Shown: positions 29,338 to 39,207, counted from the stretch's first letter. The stretch is DNA of 64,000 nucleotides from Mycobacterium basiliense (GCF_900292015.1 NZ_LR130759.1:4402001-4466000); one strand, 5' to 3'. The notes: generated by a model from the letters alone, not told the origin. Numbers and translations are program-made.

Positions 29338-31112
29338 GCGAAGTGGATTCCGCAACCAGCACCGAAGCCGGCGACCAACCAGCACCTACCGCCGACGAAC
29401 CGGCTGACGCTTCGGCTGGCCCGGAATCCGCTGCACCGCAAGCGGTCCGCAACGCGTGGTGGATTCGGCACTACACTTTCTTCGGGTCCTCGGTCGGCTT
29501 GATCTTCGTGTGGTTCTCGATGACGCCGTCGCTGCTGCCACGCGGTGCTCTGTTTCAAGGACTGGTCAGCGGCATCTCCGGTGCGATTGGTTATGGCTTG
29601 GGCGTCTTCGCCGTCTGGCTGGTCCGCTACATGCGCTCGCAGAATTCCAGCCCGCCACCGCCGCGGTGGGTGTGGCTGCCGCTGATCGCGATCGGTGCGG
29701 TGGGCATGGTCTTGATGGCGATCTGGTTCCACGTCTGGCAAGACGACGTCCGTGACCTGATGGGCGTTGAGCACCTGCACTGGTACGACTACCCACTGGC
29801 CGCGACCGTTTCGCTGGTGGTGCTCTTCGCCCTGGTGGAGGTCGGCAAGTTCGTCCGCTGGCTGGTCACCTTCCTGGTGCGGCAGGTGGACCGGATCGCG
29901 CCGTTCCGCGTCTCGGCAACCATTGTGGTGGTCCTGCTGGTGGTGTTGACGATCACACTGCTCAACGGTGTGGTGCTCAAATTCGCGATGAACTCGCTAA
30001 ACGGCACCTTTGCCGCGGTCAACAACGAAATGAATCCCGACACCGCGCCCCCCAAGACCCGGCTGCGATCGGGTGGCCCCGAGTCCCTGGTGTCCTGGGA
30101 ATCGCTGGGCCATCAGGGCCGAATCTTCGTTGAGGCCGGCCCCACTGTGGCAGAACTGAGCGCGTTCAATGCCGCGCCGGCCCTCGAACCAATACGGGCC
30201 TACGCGGGGCTAGACTCCGCGGACGGGATTAGGGCGACCGCGCAGCTGGCGGCCCGCGAACTGCAGCGCACCGGCGGCCTGAACCGCGCCGTCGTCGCGG
30301 TCGCGACCACCACCGGCACCGGCTGGATCAACGAGGCCGAAGCCGCTGCGCTGGAGTACATGTACAACGGCAACACCGCGATCGTAAGCATGCAATATTC
30401 GTTCTTGCCCAGCTGGCTGTCCTTCCTGGTGGACAAGGAAAACGCCCGGCATGCCGGCGAGGCGCTGTTCGAGGCGGTCGACGAGCTGGTGCGGCAGATG
30501 CCGGAATTCCAACGGCCCAAGCTTGTCGTATTCGGCGAGAGCCTGGGATCGTTCGGCGGCGAGGCACCGTTTATGAACCTCAACAACATTCTCGCCCGCA
30601 CCGACGGCGCATTGTTTAGCGGACCGACGTTCAACAACACCGTCTGGACCGGCCTGACCACCAATCGCGATGCCGGTTCACCCGAGTGGCTGCCCATCTA
30701 CGACGACGGTGCCGATGTCCGCTTTGTAGCCCGCCCAAGCGATCTGCAACGCCCGCATGCGCCCTGGGGCCGGCCGCGGGTCGTCTATCTGCAGCACGCC
30801 TCGGACCCCATCGCCTGGTGGACTCCCAACCTGCTGTTCAAGGAGCCGGACTGGCTGCGAGAACCGCGCGGCTACGACGTGTTGCCCCAAACCCGCTGGA
30901 TTCCGGTGGTGACGTTCATACAGGTCACCGCCGATATGGCGGTTGCCGTCGATGTGCCCGACGGGCATGGCCACCGCTACGTCGCCAACGCGGCCGACGG
31001 CTGGGCGGCGGTATTGTCGCCGCCGGGTTGGACCCAGCAGAAGACCGAACGGCTACGGCCGCTGTTGCACGCCAATGCGATGCCGCTCGGCTCGACGGAT
31101 AGCAGCGGCTAG
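29334..31112 (+). CDS. Membrane-anchored alpha/beta hydrolase (Rv1069c-like)
   Basis: The 592-residue protein has an acidic Pro/Ala-rich N-terminus (1-40), five or six membrane spans (about 45-215), and a C-terminal alpha/beta-hydrolase domain of the Abhydrolase_9 type. The probable nucleophile is S403 in [12 protein letters not shown]. It may act on a lipid or cell-wall ester at the membrane; the substrate is unknown. The ATGA overlap with echA8 indicates coupled translation. Its TAG stop shares the tetranucleotide CTAG with the stop of the convergent rhodanese gene. Confidence 0.88.
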   Translation: MSEVDSATSTEAGDQPAPTADEPADASAGPESAAPQAVRNAWWIRHYTFFGSSVGLIFVWFSMTPSLLPRGALFQGLVSGISGAIGYGLGVFAVWLVRYMRSQNSSPPPPRWVWLPLIAIGAVGMVLMAIWFHVWQDDVRDLMGVEHLHWYDYPLAATVSLVVLFALVEVGKFVRWLVTFLVRQVDRIAPFRVSATIVVVLLVVLTITLLNGVVLKFAMNSLNGTFAAVNNEMNPDTAPPKTRLRSGGPESLVSWESLGHQGRIFVEAGPTVAELSAFNAAPALEPIRAYAGLDSADGIRATAQLAARELQRTGGLNRAVVAVATTTGTGWINEAEAAALEYMYNGNTAIVSMQYSFLPSWLSFLVDKENARHAGEALFEAVDELVRQMPEFQRPKLVVFGESLGSFGGEAPFMNLNNILARTDGALFSGPTFNNTVWTGLTTNRDAGSPEWLPIYDDGADVRFVARPSDLQRPHAPWGRPRVVYLQHASDPIAWWTPNLLFKEPDWLREPRGYDVLPQTRWIPVVTFIQVTADMAVAVDVPDGHGHRYVANAADGWAAVLSPPGWTQQKTERLRPLLHANAMPLGSTDSSG

Positions 31113-31492
31113 CGGCTCAATTCGGCCAGCGCACCGGCCGCCAACAGCGCGTGGTAGCCGCCCACGACGTCGGTCGCCCGGTGCAGGCCGAGGTCTAGCA
31201 GCGCCGCCGCGGCGAGGCTGGAGGTGTAGCCCTCCGAGCACAAGATCACCCACTCGACGTCGTCATCGACGGCCTGCGGTAGCCGGGCATCGCTGGTTGG
31301 GTCACAGCGCCACTCCAAGACGTTGCGTTCGATCACCAACGCTTCCGGCACTTCCCCTTCCCGGGCCCGCTGGGCTTGCGGCCGGATATCGACCAGCAGG
31401 GCTCCGCGCCGCAGCGCGTCGGGCACCCGGTCAGCGGGTAGGCGGCGATACCGGGCTCGGGCGTCATCCAGTATTCGGTCGATCCGGCTCAT
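31109..31492 (-). CDS. Rhodanese-like protein (Rv1066-like)
   Basis: The 127-residue single-domain rhodanese carries the fold landmarks LLVDIRPQAQR and a C-terminal loop. The active-site segment reads CSEGYTSSLAA with Cys at the expected position (CxxGxxS/T type), so sulfur transfer is possible. Its ATG overlaps the stop of the cysteine dioxygenase gene by 1 nt (TGATG). The pairing suggests sulfur handling downstream of cysteine oxidation. Confidence 0.88.
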   Translation of the reverse strand: MSRIDRILDDARARYRRLPADRVPDALRRGALLVDIRPQAQRAREGEVPEALVIERNVLEWRCDPTSDARLPQAVDDDVEWVILCSEGYTSSLAAAALLDLGLHRATDVVGGYHALLAAGALAELSR

Positions 31493-32079
31493 CACGGCCC
31501 CTCCGGCTGGTCGGTCAATTCGGTGCGCTGGCGGCGCAGCGTGTTGCGCTCGGTGACCTCGTAGTACGACATCGCCGTCAGCGGCGGTGAGTAAGCGTGC
31601 ACGCTCAGTGTCGGCGGCAGTGAACTGGCGGCCCGTTCCACGACCGGGGCCTGGCGCGGCGCCCAGACGACGTCGTGCACCCAACCCAGCGGGAAACCGG
31701 CCTGGTCGCCCGCATCGAGGCGTCGGCGCCGCAACCGCCGACCGTCCCAGCGAAATTCATTGAGCGATCCGGACAGCACGGTCAGCGCCCCCAGGGAGCC
31801 GCCGTGATCGTGCAGTTCGGTTGCGTGGCCGGGAACCCAGCTGATCAGCCAAATGTCGAGTTCCTCGTCTCCGTGCACCCGGGTGAACCAGCGCTCGGTC
31901 TCGGGCACGCCGCCCTCCGGCAGCAGGTGGTCGCAACGCCCGCTGAGAACGTCGTCGGCAACCTGGTCGGTGGCGCGCAGCAGGTCGGGCACGCGAAGCC
32001 GGGTGGGTCCGGGGGACGGGGAGTTGACGGTCAGCGTTTGTGCGGGCGTGACGGTGGACTGGTACAGGGGCATTGCCAC
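31492..32079 (-). CDS. Cysteine dioxygenase-type cupin (Rv1065-like)
   Basis: The 195-residue protein has the cupin fold of cysteine dioxygenases. The three-His iron site is visible as HATELHDHGGSLGAL (two His ligands) and VHDVVW (third). It would oxidise cysteine to cysteine sulfinate. GGAGAA lies 10 nt before the GTG; an ATG two codons later is an alternative start. It is co-transcribed with the rhodanese gene. Confidence 0.85.
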   Translation of the reverse strand: MAMPLYQSTVTPAQTLTVNSPSPGPTRLRVPDLLRATDQVADDVLSGRCDHLLPEGGVPETERWFTRVHGDEELDIWLISWVPGHATELHDHGGSLGALTVLSGSLNEFRWDGRRLRRRRLDAGDQAGFPLGWVHDVVWAPRQAPVVERAASSLPPTLSVHAYSPPLTAMSYYEVTERNTLRRQRTELTDQPEGP

Positions 32080-32197
32080 GGGAAGGATTCTCCAGGGTGC
32101 GAAACGGATGGGGTGGTCGGCGGCGCGTTAGGCGCGACAACACTCCAAAAATCCGAAGCACTTCATCACGGCACACAGTGTTGCATAAATTGTCACC

Positions 32198-32644
32198 ATG
32201 TGTCGGCGCGGTCCCCGTGGTCTGCTGTGCGGATCGCTGCTTGTCGCGGCCGCTGTGTCGGCCGTCGTGGGCTGCTCGCCGGACGGTGCCCACGGTCGGG
32301 CCGCGTCGTCGTCGGCGAAGTCAGCGACACAATCACCGCCCGGGTCTCGTTCGCTGCCACCAGGTGTGGTGGGCGTGTCACCGACCGGGGTGACAACAAA
32401 AGTGGACGTCCCTGCGGAGTCGACCGAAGAGGAATATTTCCAGGCCTGCCATGCCGCAAAGCTGTGGATGGACACTCAGCCCACCACCGGGCAGGCCCTC
32501 GTCGAGCCGTATCTGGCAATGGTGCAGGCATCCGAATCCGGCGTTGCCGGCAGCTGGAATATTCGGTGGGCGCAGCTCTCGGCACCGCGTCAGGCGGCGG
32601 TCATCGTCGCGGCCCGTGCCGCGGCCAACAACGAATGCGGATAG
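32198..32644 (+). CDS. lpqV: Lipoprotein LpqV
   Basis: The 148-residue protein starts with a basic N-region and hydrophobic core, and ends the signal at a lipobox VVGC with the lipidated Cys at position 26. A Ser/Pro-rich linker (27-60) precedes a small helical domain with a Cys pair (C84 and the penultimate Cys). It corresponds to LpqV (Rv1064c), function unknown, anchored to the outer face of the membrane. It diverges from the cysteine dioxygenase gene. Confidence 0.87.
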   Translation: MCRRGPRGLLCGSLLVAAAVSAVVGCSPDGAHGRAASSSAKSATQSPPGSRSLPPGVVGVSPTGVTTKVDVPAESTEEEYFQACHAAKLWMDTQPTTGQALVEPYLAMVQASESGVAGSWNIRWAQLSAPRQAAVIVAARAAANNECG

Positions 32645-32740
32645 CGGTCGCGCAGCGCCGCTGGGGGCGCGGCATGCAATTGGGATCAGAGTGCACAAAA
32701 CATCCGGCCGGGTCGATCGCGGCCAGCATCCCCGCGCAGA

Positions 32741-33829
32741 ATGAACGTTATGTCCGGGCCAATCGCCGTGCGTACGCGCGGATCATCGCCGACACGCGTC
32801 GCGTTGGTGCTCGGCAGCGGCGGGGCCCGCGGTTACGCGCACATCGGCGTTATTCAGACGCTGCGTGAGCGTGGCTACGAGGTCGTCGGGATCTCCGGAT
32901 CGTCGATGGGTGCGGTGGTCGGCGGCCTCCATGCGGCGGGGCGGCTCGAGGAGTTCAGCGACTGGGCACGATCGCTGACTCAGCGCACTATTTTGCGGCT
33001 ACTGGACCCGTCGATCACCTCAGCCGGGGTGCTGCGCGCCGAAAAGATCTTGGACGCGGTGCGCGAGATCCTCGGCCCGGTGACCATCGAGCAACTGCCC
33101 ATCCCGTATACCGCGGTGGCGACCGACCTGCTGGCGGGCAGGTCGGTCTGGTTTCAGCGCGGCCCGCTTGATGAGGCCATCCGGGCATCCATCGCGATAC
33201 CGGGAATCATCGCGCCGCACGAGGTCGACGGGCGGCTGCTCGCCGACGGCGGCATTCTGGATCCGCTTCCGATGGCGCCGGTGGCCGGGGTGAGCGCTGA
33301 CCTGACCATCGCGGTGAGCCTCAACGGCAGCGAGGGCGACGCCGTCCGCGAGACCGAGCCGGGTGTCACCGCCGAGTGGTTGAACCGCATGGTGCGTACC
33401 ACCTCTGCGTTGTTCGACGTGACGGCCGCCCGGTCACTACTCGACCGGCCGACGGCACGGGCGGTGCTGAGTCGGTTCGGCGCGGGGACCCCGGAGCCGG
33501 ACCCCTGGTCGGAGACTGAAGAGATCCCCGAAGAGGTCGAAGTCCCCGCACCGGACCGGGACGGCGCCAATTACGCGCCCGGACTCCCCAAAATGGGCAG
33601 CTTTGAGGTGATGAACCGCACGATCGACATCGCCCAGTCCGCGCTGGCGCGGCATACGCTCGCGGCCTACCCGGCCGACCTGCTGATCGAAGTGCCGCGC
33701 TCAACCTGCCGTAGCCTGGAATTTCACCGGGCGGTGGAGGTCATCGCGGTGGGTAGGGCGCTGGCCACGCGTGCGCTGGACGCACTCGAGGTCGACGAGC
33801 AACCCGCACCCCCGGCGGTCGAGGGCTGA
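32741..33829 (+). CDS. Patatin-like phospholipase (Rv1063c-like)
   Basis: The 362-residue protein has the complete patatin catalytic pattern: glycine-rich oxyanion loop GSGGARG (25-31), nucleophile S55 in GSSMG and the dyad Asp D169 in ADGG. It resembles the bacterial RssA-like group and Rv1063c in length. It probably hydrolyses phospholipids or acyl-CoA at the membrane. An ATG three codons in (32750) is an alternative start; neither has a strong ribosome site. Its stop abuts that of another patatin gene on the opposite strand. Confidence 0.88.
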   Translation: MNVMSGPIAVRTRGSSPTRVALVLGSGGARGYAHIGVIQTLRERGYEVVGISGSSMGAVVGGLHAAGRLEEFSDWARSLTQRTILRLLDPSITSAGVLRAEKILDAVREILGPVTIEQLPIPYTAVATDLLAGRSVWFQRGPLDEAIRASIAIPGIIAPHEVDGRLLADGGILDPLPMAPVAGVSADLTIAVSLNGSEGDAVRETEPGVTAEWLNRMVRTTSALFDVTAARSLLDRPTARAVLSRFGAGTPEPDPWSETEEIPEEVEVPAPDRDGANYAPGLPKMGSFEVMNRTIDIAQSALARHTLAAYPADLLIEVPRSTCRSLEFHRAVEVIAVGRALATRALDALEVDEQPAPPAVEG

Positions 33830-34699
33830 TCAAACCCCTAGAAACGCTGCCACGGCTGCTGCTTCGCGCCGGCCCTGGGCGCGTCCGGCCGCCGCAGAGC
33901 CGCTGCGGCAGCCCGGATCCAGCGGGTTGGGCCCAAAGGCCGCCAGCGAATCCTCGTCAGCGAACACGGCGAACGCAGTGCCGGCAAATGCGGCGATTTC
34001 GGCAGCCGGGCCAGGGCCGAATGGTGAGGGCGCTTGCGGGTCGGCGGGCACCAAGACGACGGCGACGTCACAGTCGCCGGCGGCGCCAAGGTTAACCGAG
34101 CTGGCTACCCCGCCGTCCATGTAGCGGCGGCCGGCGATCGTCACCGGCGGCCAGGCTCCCGGCACCGCGCAGCTGGCGGCCACCGCGTCGACAAGCTCGA
34201 CGCCTGAGTGGGGACCGAACACCACCAGTTCACCGGTCGCGGTATCGATCGCGATGAACCGCAGTTCCCGGTCCGGCCATTGGTGTGACGGCAGCCGTTG
34301 GGCGATCACCTCACGGCGAACGGACTCAGGAACGGTTGCGGTGGCCAGCGCCACGCCACCGATTCGCTGCAATCGCCCCGTTGCCCCGTCCCAGCCCTGG
34401 CCCCGCGGCTCCCGCAAGGCGGCCAGGAAGAGTTCGGTGATGGCATCGATATCGACGCCGGGATCGATCTCCACCGAGGTCGTGGCCAGCTGCCGCTCGA
34501 ACAGCACGTCCAGGGGGCAACCGCTGCTAATCTGCGCGGCGACGGCCGATCCGGCCGACGTCCCGACCAGCACCTCGGAGTCCATCAGCAACCGCGCGGC
34601 CGCCGGTGATTCGTCGGCGATGCCGCACAGAACGCCTGTCTCCCAGGCGATTCCCGCAAGCCCTCCGCCGGCCAATACCAGTGCGCGCTTAGTTGCCAC
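33830..34699 (-). CDS. Patatin-like phospholipase (Rv1062-like)
   Basis: The 289-residue protein is a second patatin-family hydrolase. It shows AGGGLAG (10-16) as oxyanion loop, S48 in GTSAG as nucleophile and D195 in MDGG. It is only distantly similar to the patatin encoded on the facing strand. It is the last gene of a leftward set with the glutamine amidotransferase (33-bp gap) and the SRPBCC protein. Confidence 0.88.
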   Translation of the reverse strand: MATKRALVLAGGGLAGIAWETGVLCGIADESPAAARLLMDSEVLVGTSAGSAVAAQISSGCPLDVLFERQLATTSVEIDPGVDIDAITELFLAALREPRGQGWDGATGRLQRIGGVALATATVPESVRREVIAQRLPSHQWPDRELRFIAIDTATGELVVFGPHSGVELVDAVAASCAVPGAWPPVTIAGRRYMDGGVASSVNLGAAGDCDVAVVLVPADPQAPSPFGPGPAAEIAAFAGTAFAVFADEDSLAAFGPNPLDPGCRSGSAAAGRAQGRREAAAVAAFLGV

Positions 34700-34732
34700 G
34701 TCCAGCCAGTGTGCCAGCAGGCCGTGGCCGGC

Positions 34733-35602
34733 TCATGCCCGAGTGTGCAGCGCCCGCTCGACGTCCGGACGCAAATCGGGGCGCCGAAGCTGGTGGCGGG
34801 GTGGGTCGGGCAGCGGTACGCTTCGGGTGATCTGCAGCGCGGAGTCAACATGGACCAGCTCGCCCGGGGCGAGCAGGCGCCAGCGCGGGTCATCGTCCAT
34901 CGGCTCGCTGGCGAACACCACCGACGGCCGTACGCGCAGATACTCGGAACGCGCGCGAATCCTTTTGGTGCGCAGGTGGAATTCGCGTCGTGGTGGCGGC
35001 GCACTACGACGATCCAAGACGTACAGGTTGTGTGGTTCCGGATAGCGCAACGCCCACATCTCGGTGGCGGTGCTCAGCAAAACGTTGACCGCATAGATCG
35101 GCACATGTGCGGCGAGCCATTGCATAGCGTCGATCAGACCGGCCGACACGTCGCCGTCATGAGTGCGGATCGATGCGGTGATCAGCGCGAACACCCGCTC
35201 GGAGTCCGTCTGGCCCCGCACCAGGTTGGCGGTACCGACCTCGCGAAGCCGCTCATCGAGCACATCGAGATCGCCCAGCGTGCCGTTATGCGCAAAAATC
35301 CGATCATCCTGCAGGAACGGATGGGTGTTGAGGACGCTGTGTGAGCCGGTCGTCGCGTAGCGCACGTGAGCGATGAACGTGGTACCGGTCATATCGTGTG
35401 CTTCGGTCGCGAAGTCGGCGTTCTGCCAAGCCGCAATCGGTTGCTTACGCAGTTCGGGTTGTCCCCGGTCGTCGAACACACCCAGCCCGGTACCGTCCGG
35501 ATTCCTCCTGCTCTGGGCGGCGAGGTTATCGGGGGCATTCAGCAGCCAGAAGGTCGCGGTGACGACGTCCTTTCCCGCGTGCAGGCCAAAGAGTCGACAC
35601 AT
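34733..35602 (-). CDS. Class II glutamine amidotransferase (Rv1061-like)
   Basis: The 289-residue protein starts MCRLFGLHAG, which exposes Cys2 as the N-terminal nucleophile after Met removal. FIAHVRYATTGSHS, THPF and FAHNGTLGD are the glutamine-site motifs of the YafJ/GAT type II family. It has no synthetase domain, so ammonia would be passed to an unknown partner. The larger open frame upstream overlaps the next gene and is rejected because it would bury Cys2. Rv1061 is the counterpart. Confidence 0.9.
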   Translation of the reverse strand: MCRLFGLHAGKDVVTATFWLLNAPDNLAAQSRRNPDGTGLGVFDDRGQPELRKQPIAAWQNADFATEAHDMTGTTFIAHVRYATTGSHSVLNTHPFLQDDRIFAHNGTLGDLDVLDERLREVGTANLVRGQTDSERVFALITASIRTHDGDVSAGLIDAMQWLAAHVPIYAVNVLLSTATEMWALRYPEPHNLYVLDRRSAPPPRREFHLRTKRIRARSEYLRVRPSVVFASEPMDDDPRWRLLAPGELVHVDSALQITRSVPLPDPPRHQLRRPDLRPDVERALHTRA

Positions 35603-35622
35603 GGCCTCGACGTTACCGAAAT

Positions 35623-36096
35623 TCAGCCTGTCAGTATGGTCGACAGTTTCTGCAGTACCCGGCGCGCATAGCCTTTCCACAACATGCCAAACGCCGGCAA
35701 CGCGGGGGCGGTCAGCGCCGACTTCGGATGGATGGTCCAGCGCCAGGTGATCTGGGTTCCGCCATCCATGGGGACAAAAATCCAGGCGCCCGTGACCGAG
35801 CCGACCAACACCGACATTGGGCCCTTGATATCGGTGAGTCGGTAACCGAATAACCGCGGCGGCTCCACGGTGGTCAATTCTTCGTGCACGCTGCCACCGC
35901 CGACCATCAGCAGCGTGCGGCTCTCGCCCACGGCCCCCCAATCACCGGTCTGGTCTCGAACCTCCTTGATCGGCGGAATCGGCCCATACCAGTGTCCGCA
36001 GATATCTGGCAGCGGTACGGGCAACGTACCGTGGAACGCTTCTTCGACGGCGATTGGCACGACGCGGGATTGCTCGACGACGACTGGTGCTGCCAT
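35623..36096 (-). CDS. SRPBCC/polyketide-cyclase-like protein (Rv1060-like)
   Basis: The 157-residue product has the START/Bet v1-like pattern of ligand-binding proteins: an N-terminal strand VVVEQSRVVPIAVEEAF, a central beta-sheet (GTQITWRWTIHPKS) and a long C-terminal helix. The ligand is unknown. It precedes the amidotransferase gene by 20 bp and is probably its operon partner. Confidence 0.85.
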   Translation of the reverse strand: MAAPVVVEQSRVVPIAVEEAFHGTLPVPLPDICGHWYGPIPPIKEVRDQTGDWGAVGESRTLLMVGGGSVHEELTTVEPPRLFGYRLTDIKGPMSVLVGSVTGAWIFVPMDGGTQITWRWTIHPKSALTAPALPAFGMLWKGYARRVLQKLSTILTG

Positions 36097-36439
36097 TGGT
36101 TGTCGGGGTGGCGGTGCCGTGGGATGGGCCCGGGTCCCCTGCTCCCTTCGCTGTGTTGGGTTGGCCGTGAGGTGATCGGCGGACTATTGACTCTACGCAG
36201 TCTTCGCCGATACGCGCTGTAATGGTCCGCCGGGGTGGCGGAGCGACACGGCCAGTCGCGCGCTATGCAGCGAAAATCAATGTGGCTCATGCCCGTATCG
36301 ACCGGCTGCGGGCCGCGTGCGGCGGGTCGGTAGCGCAGCCAATAGCTGTCGACGCACAAAAACGACCACCCTGGACGACCTTTCGCGGCACCCGGAACCG
36401 GGGTTGTTGCCGCATCGGGAGCACCCACCGGCAACCAAG
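36097..36439. other. Intergenic stretch without recognisable gene
   Basis: This 343-bp gap lies between the stop of the Rv1059-like gene and the start of the SRPBCC gene, both leftward. Open frames crossing it have no family features. It probably contains the promoter of the SRPBCC-amidotransferase-patatin set; I see no clear motif. Confidence 0.4.
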
Positions 36440-37498
36440 TTAGCGCGACAACTCCGGCGAGGCCCGGCCGGTGATGAGCGGCAGATCAAAAAAGCTTTGG
36501 ATGCCGGGCGGAGCAGCGCAGGTAGCGGGAACCGCGTTGACGCAATGCGCCGCAGTTGCGACGATGCCCGGATTGCTGTCCAGTCCGGCCGCCACGCTCT
36601 CCGGCTGCCACCCCTTGATGGTGACGACAGTGTCCGGATTGCCACGTACCTCGATCTCGTAGCGCTCTCCCGCGGTGCCGAAAGACCATGCTGGATCAAG
36701 GTTTTCCTCACCCATCAGCCAATTCACAGTGATCTCGACCACCACCCTGTCGCCAACCATGGCCTCCCAGTGGAAGCGGCGCCCAGCCACCTGGCCCGGC
36801 TCGATCACCCCGATCGGTGAGTCGATCGGTGCGGTCGCGATGGCCACCTCTTGCGAGGTTCGGATTTCCGGGTCGGCGGCAAAGCCCAACCGGTCGACGC
36901 AGAGCCGGACCGATTGGATGAATCCACCGTCCAACAGTTTTTGCATCGGACCGGTGAGCGCGCTGTCCGGGGTACCACCGAATCCCATGACAAACCGCAG
37001 CACGTCGGGCGCCCCGTATGTGCGGAGATCGGAAAACTCTTCGGAACGAACGAAAGTCACGCCGGTGGACATCACCGATAGCAGCAGCGGGAACAGTTCG
37101 GTGGCCGCGCCGGGTCCGATGCCGGCACCGTGTAGCGTGGCGTTGCCGGCCTGCGCGGCAACTTCCAGCGGTGCGGCTTCTTTCTCGCTGGGGTAGAACC
37201 AGCCCAGCGGGCTGACAACGTTCTTGCCCGAATGCAACAGTGCCGCAACCTCATCGACGCTGGGCATCAACGGTGCGTAGATCACCGCGTCGGCATCCAG
37301 CGCCAGGATCTCGTCGATGCTGTTGGTCGCGATCACGCCAAGCGGTGCCGTGCCGACGATTTGGCCGACGTCGAGGCCGCTCTTGGCCTCGGAATGCACC
37401 CAGCAACCGACGAGTTCAAGCTCGGGATGCTGTAGCACGCCTTTGATGGCGGCTACGCCGACCGATCCCGTCGCCCATTGGACAACTTGCAGGCCCAT
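36440..37498 (-). CDS. Rv1059-like NAD(P)-binding dehydrogenase (DapB N-terminal-like)
   Basis: The 352-residue protein has an N-terminal Rossmann fold in which the dinucleotide loop reads WATGSVGVAAIKG (residues 8-20). The family is annotated as dihydrodipicolinate reductase-like, but the length and C-terminal domain differ from DapB. Such proteins in mycobacteria, including 2,4-diaminopentanoate dehydrogenase-like members, mostly have unknown substrates. GAGGAAGG precedes the ATG of MGLQVVQWA. A long inverted repeat sits immediately upstream. Confidence 0.85.
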   Translation of the reverse strand: MGLQVVQWATGSVGVAAIKGVLQHPELELVGCWVHSEAKSGLDVGQIVGTAPLGVIATNSIDEILALDADAVIYAPLMPSVDEVAALLHSGKNVVSPLGWFYPSEKEAAPLEVAAQAGNATLHGAGIGPGAATELFPLLLSVMSTGVTFVRSEEFSDLRTYGAPDVLRFVMGFGGTPDSALTGPMQKLLDGGFIQSVRLCVDRLGFAADPEIRTSQEVAIATAPIDSPIGVIEPGQVAGRRFHWEAMVGDRVVVEITVNWLMGEENLDPAWSFGTAGERYEIEVRGNPDTVVTIKGWQPESVAAGLDSNPGIVATAAHCVNAVPATCAAPPGIQSFFDLPLITGRASPELSR

Positions 37499-37512
37499 GA
37501 CCCCACCTTCCT

Positions 37513-37574
37513 CGCGAGCAGACACAGAATCGCACGTTTCGACCCGAGGCTATGCGATTCTGTGTCTGCTCGCG
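37513..37574. repeat. Perfect 22-bp inverted repeat with 18-nt spacer
   Basis: The left arm (37513-37534, core GAGCAGACACAGAATCGCA) is the exact reverse complement of the right arm (37553-37574). The 18-nt spacer has no pairing. The element occupies nearly all of the 77 bp between the fadD14 stop and the Rv1059-like start. As RNA it would form a very stable hairpin that could end or stabilise the fadD14 transcript. The arm resembles a GAGCAGACGCA-type motif that I recall as frequent in mycobacterial intergenic DNA. Confidence 0.9.
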
Positions 37575-37575
37575 C

Positions 37576-39207
37576 CTAGAACCGCACCTCGGTCACCTGG
37601 TAGTGGTTGTCGGCGTAGCGAGATCTGATGGTCTTCTTGTCGTATTTGCCCACGCTGGTGCGGGGAATCTCCTCGGCGAACGCCCAACGTTCCGGCAACC
37701 ACCAACGGACAACCTTGTCCGCCAGGAATATTCGCAAATCCTCGGCACTGACCGTGGCACCCTCGCGACGCACGACCACAGCTAGCGGCCGTTCCTGCCA
37801 GCGCTCGTCGGGAACGCCCACCACCGCGGCCTCGACCACGTCGGGATGGCCAATTAGGCAGTTCTCCAGCTCGACCGAGGAGATCCATTCCCCACCGGAT
37901 TTGATGACGTCCTTGGCACGGTCGGTCAGCGTGATGAACCCCCGCTCATCGATGCGGCCGACATCGCCGGTGCGCAACCACCCGGAGTCGAACTTGGACT
38001 CGTCATATCCCAGGTAGTACGAGCCGGTGATCCACGGCCCGCGCACTTCTACCTCACCCACGGCGTTGCCATCGTTGGGCAGCACCGCCCCGTGGTCATC
38101 GACGATCCTGGTTTCCACTCCACATACCGGCTGCCCTTGGGTCGTCCGGATCGCCCAATGCTGATCGTCGGGGGTTCCCGGCGGTGGCCAGGCCATGGTG
38201 GCCATCGGCGACGTCTCCGTCATACCCCACAGCTGCCTTATCTGGACGCCGTGCTTGGTTTCGAACGTGCGCATCAGCGATTCGGGTACCGCCGAGCCGC
38301 CGCAGGCGACCAGCCGCAACGATGACACGTCGTGGCCCGGGTTTTTCTCCAGGTAGTGCATGACGTCATTCCAGATGGTCGGAACCGCCCCGGCCAACGT
38401 GGGCCGCAGATGCTCGACCATGTGCACCAGGGCAGGGGCGTCCAGATGCCGATCGGGCAGCACTAAGTCGGCACCGGCCATCAGGGCCGCATATGGCAGC
38501 CCCCAGCCGTTGGCGTGAAACATCGGCACGATCGGCAGCACCCGATCGCTGGATCCCACCCCGATCCCATTGGTACTGCACGTCGCCATCGTGTGCAGAA
38601 AGCTCGAACGATGGCTGTACACCACGCCTTTGGGATTACCGGTGGTACCACTCGTGTAGCACATTGCGGCGGCGGACTTCTCGTCGATCTGCGGCCAATC
38701 GAAATCGGTGGACTCGCCGTCGATCACCTCGGCGTAGCGCAGCACGGCCTTGCCTGACTCCTCGAGCGGCGCGGTGTCGCCGTCCCCAACCGCGATCACG
38801 GTGTGCACGGTGTCCAGCTCGGGCAGGACCGGTGCCAGCAGCTTGGCCAACGACAGGTCAACGAGGATCACCCGGTCCTCGGCTTCGCTGGCGACGTACA
38901 CGATCTGTTCGGCGAACAACCGGATGTTGAGGGTGTGCAGCACCGCGCCCATCGACGGGACGGCCAGATAGGTCACCAGATGCTCGGCGTTGTTCCACAT
39001 GAATGTGGCCACCCGCTGGTCCCCGGTCACGCCGAGGCGACGCAAACCGTTTGCCAGCTGGGCCGCACGTTGTCCCACTTCACGGTAGGTGGTGTGGCGA
39101 TAGTCGTCACCGGTAGCGGTGATGACCTGGCGTTGGCCGTGGACACCGCAACCGTGCCGCATGATCGCGGTGATCGTCAACGGAAAGTCCTGCATCGTGC
39201 TGTACAT
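37576..39207 (-). CDS. fadD14: Fatty-acyl-CoA ligase (medium chain type)
   Basis: The 543-residue adenylate-forming enzyme matches FadD14 (Rv1058). The P-loop YTSGTTGNPKG is at residues 184-194, the ATP motif GWLRTGDVG and hinge DRAKDVIKSGGEWIS lie in the C-terminal third, and the catalytic lysine is in SVGKYDKKTIR near the end. It activates fatty acids to acyl-CoA through an acyl-adenylate. It lies between the beta-propeller gene (138-bp gap) and the Rv1059-like gene on the same strand. Confidence 0.94.
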   Translation of the reverse strand: MYSTMQDFPLTITAIMRHGCGVHGQRQVITATGDDYRHTTYREVGQRAAQLANGLRRLGVTGDQRVATFMWNNAEHLVTYLAVPSMGAVLHTLNIRLFAEQIVYVASEAEDRVILVDLSLAKLLAPVLPELDTVHTVIAVGDGDTAPLEESGKAVLRYAEVIDGESTDFDWPQIDEKSAAAMCYTSGTTGNPKGVVYSHRSSFLHTMATCSTNGIGVGSSDRVLPIVPMFHANGWGLPYAALMAGADLVLPDRHLDAPALVHMVEHLRPTLAGAVPTIWNDVMHYLEKNPGHDVSSLRLVACGGSAVPESLMRTFETKHGVQIRQLWGMTETSPMATMAWPPPGTPDDQHWAIRTTQGQPVCGVETRIVDDHGAVLPNDGNAVGEVEVRGPWITGSYYLGYDESKFDSGWLRTGDVGRIDERGFITLTDRAKDVIKSGGEWISSVELENCLIGHPDVVEAAVVGVPDERWQERPLAVVVRREGATVSAEDLRIFLADKVVRWWLPERWAFAEEIPRTSVGKYDKKTIRSRYADNHYQVTEVRF

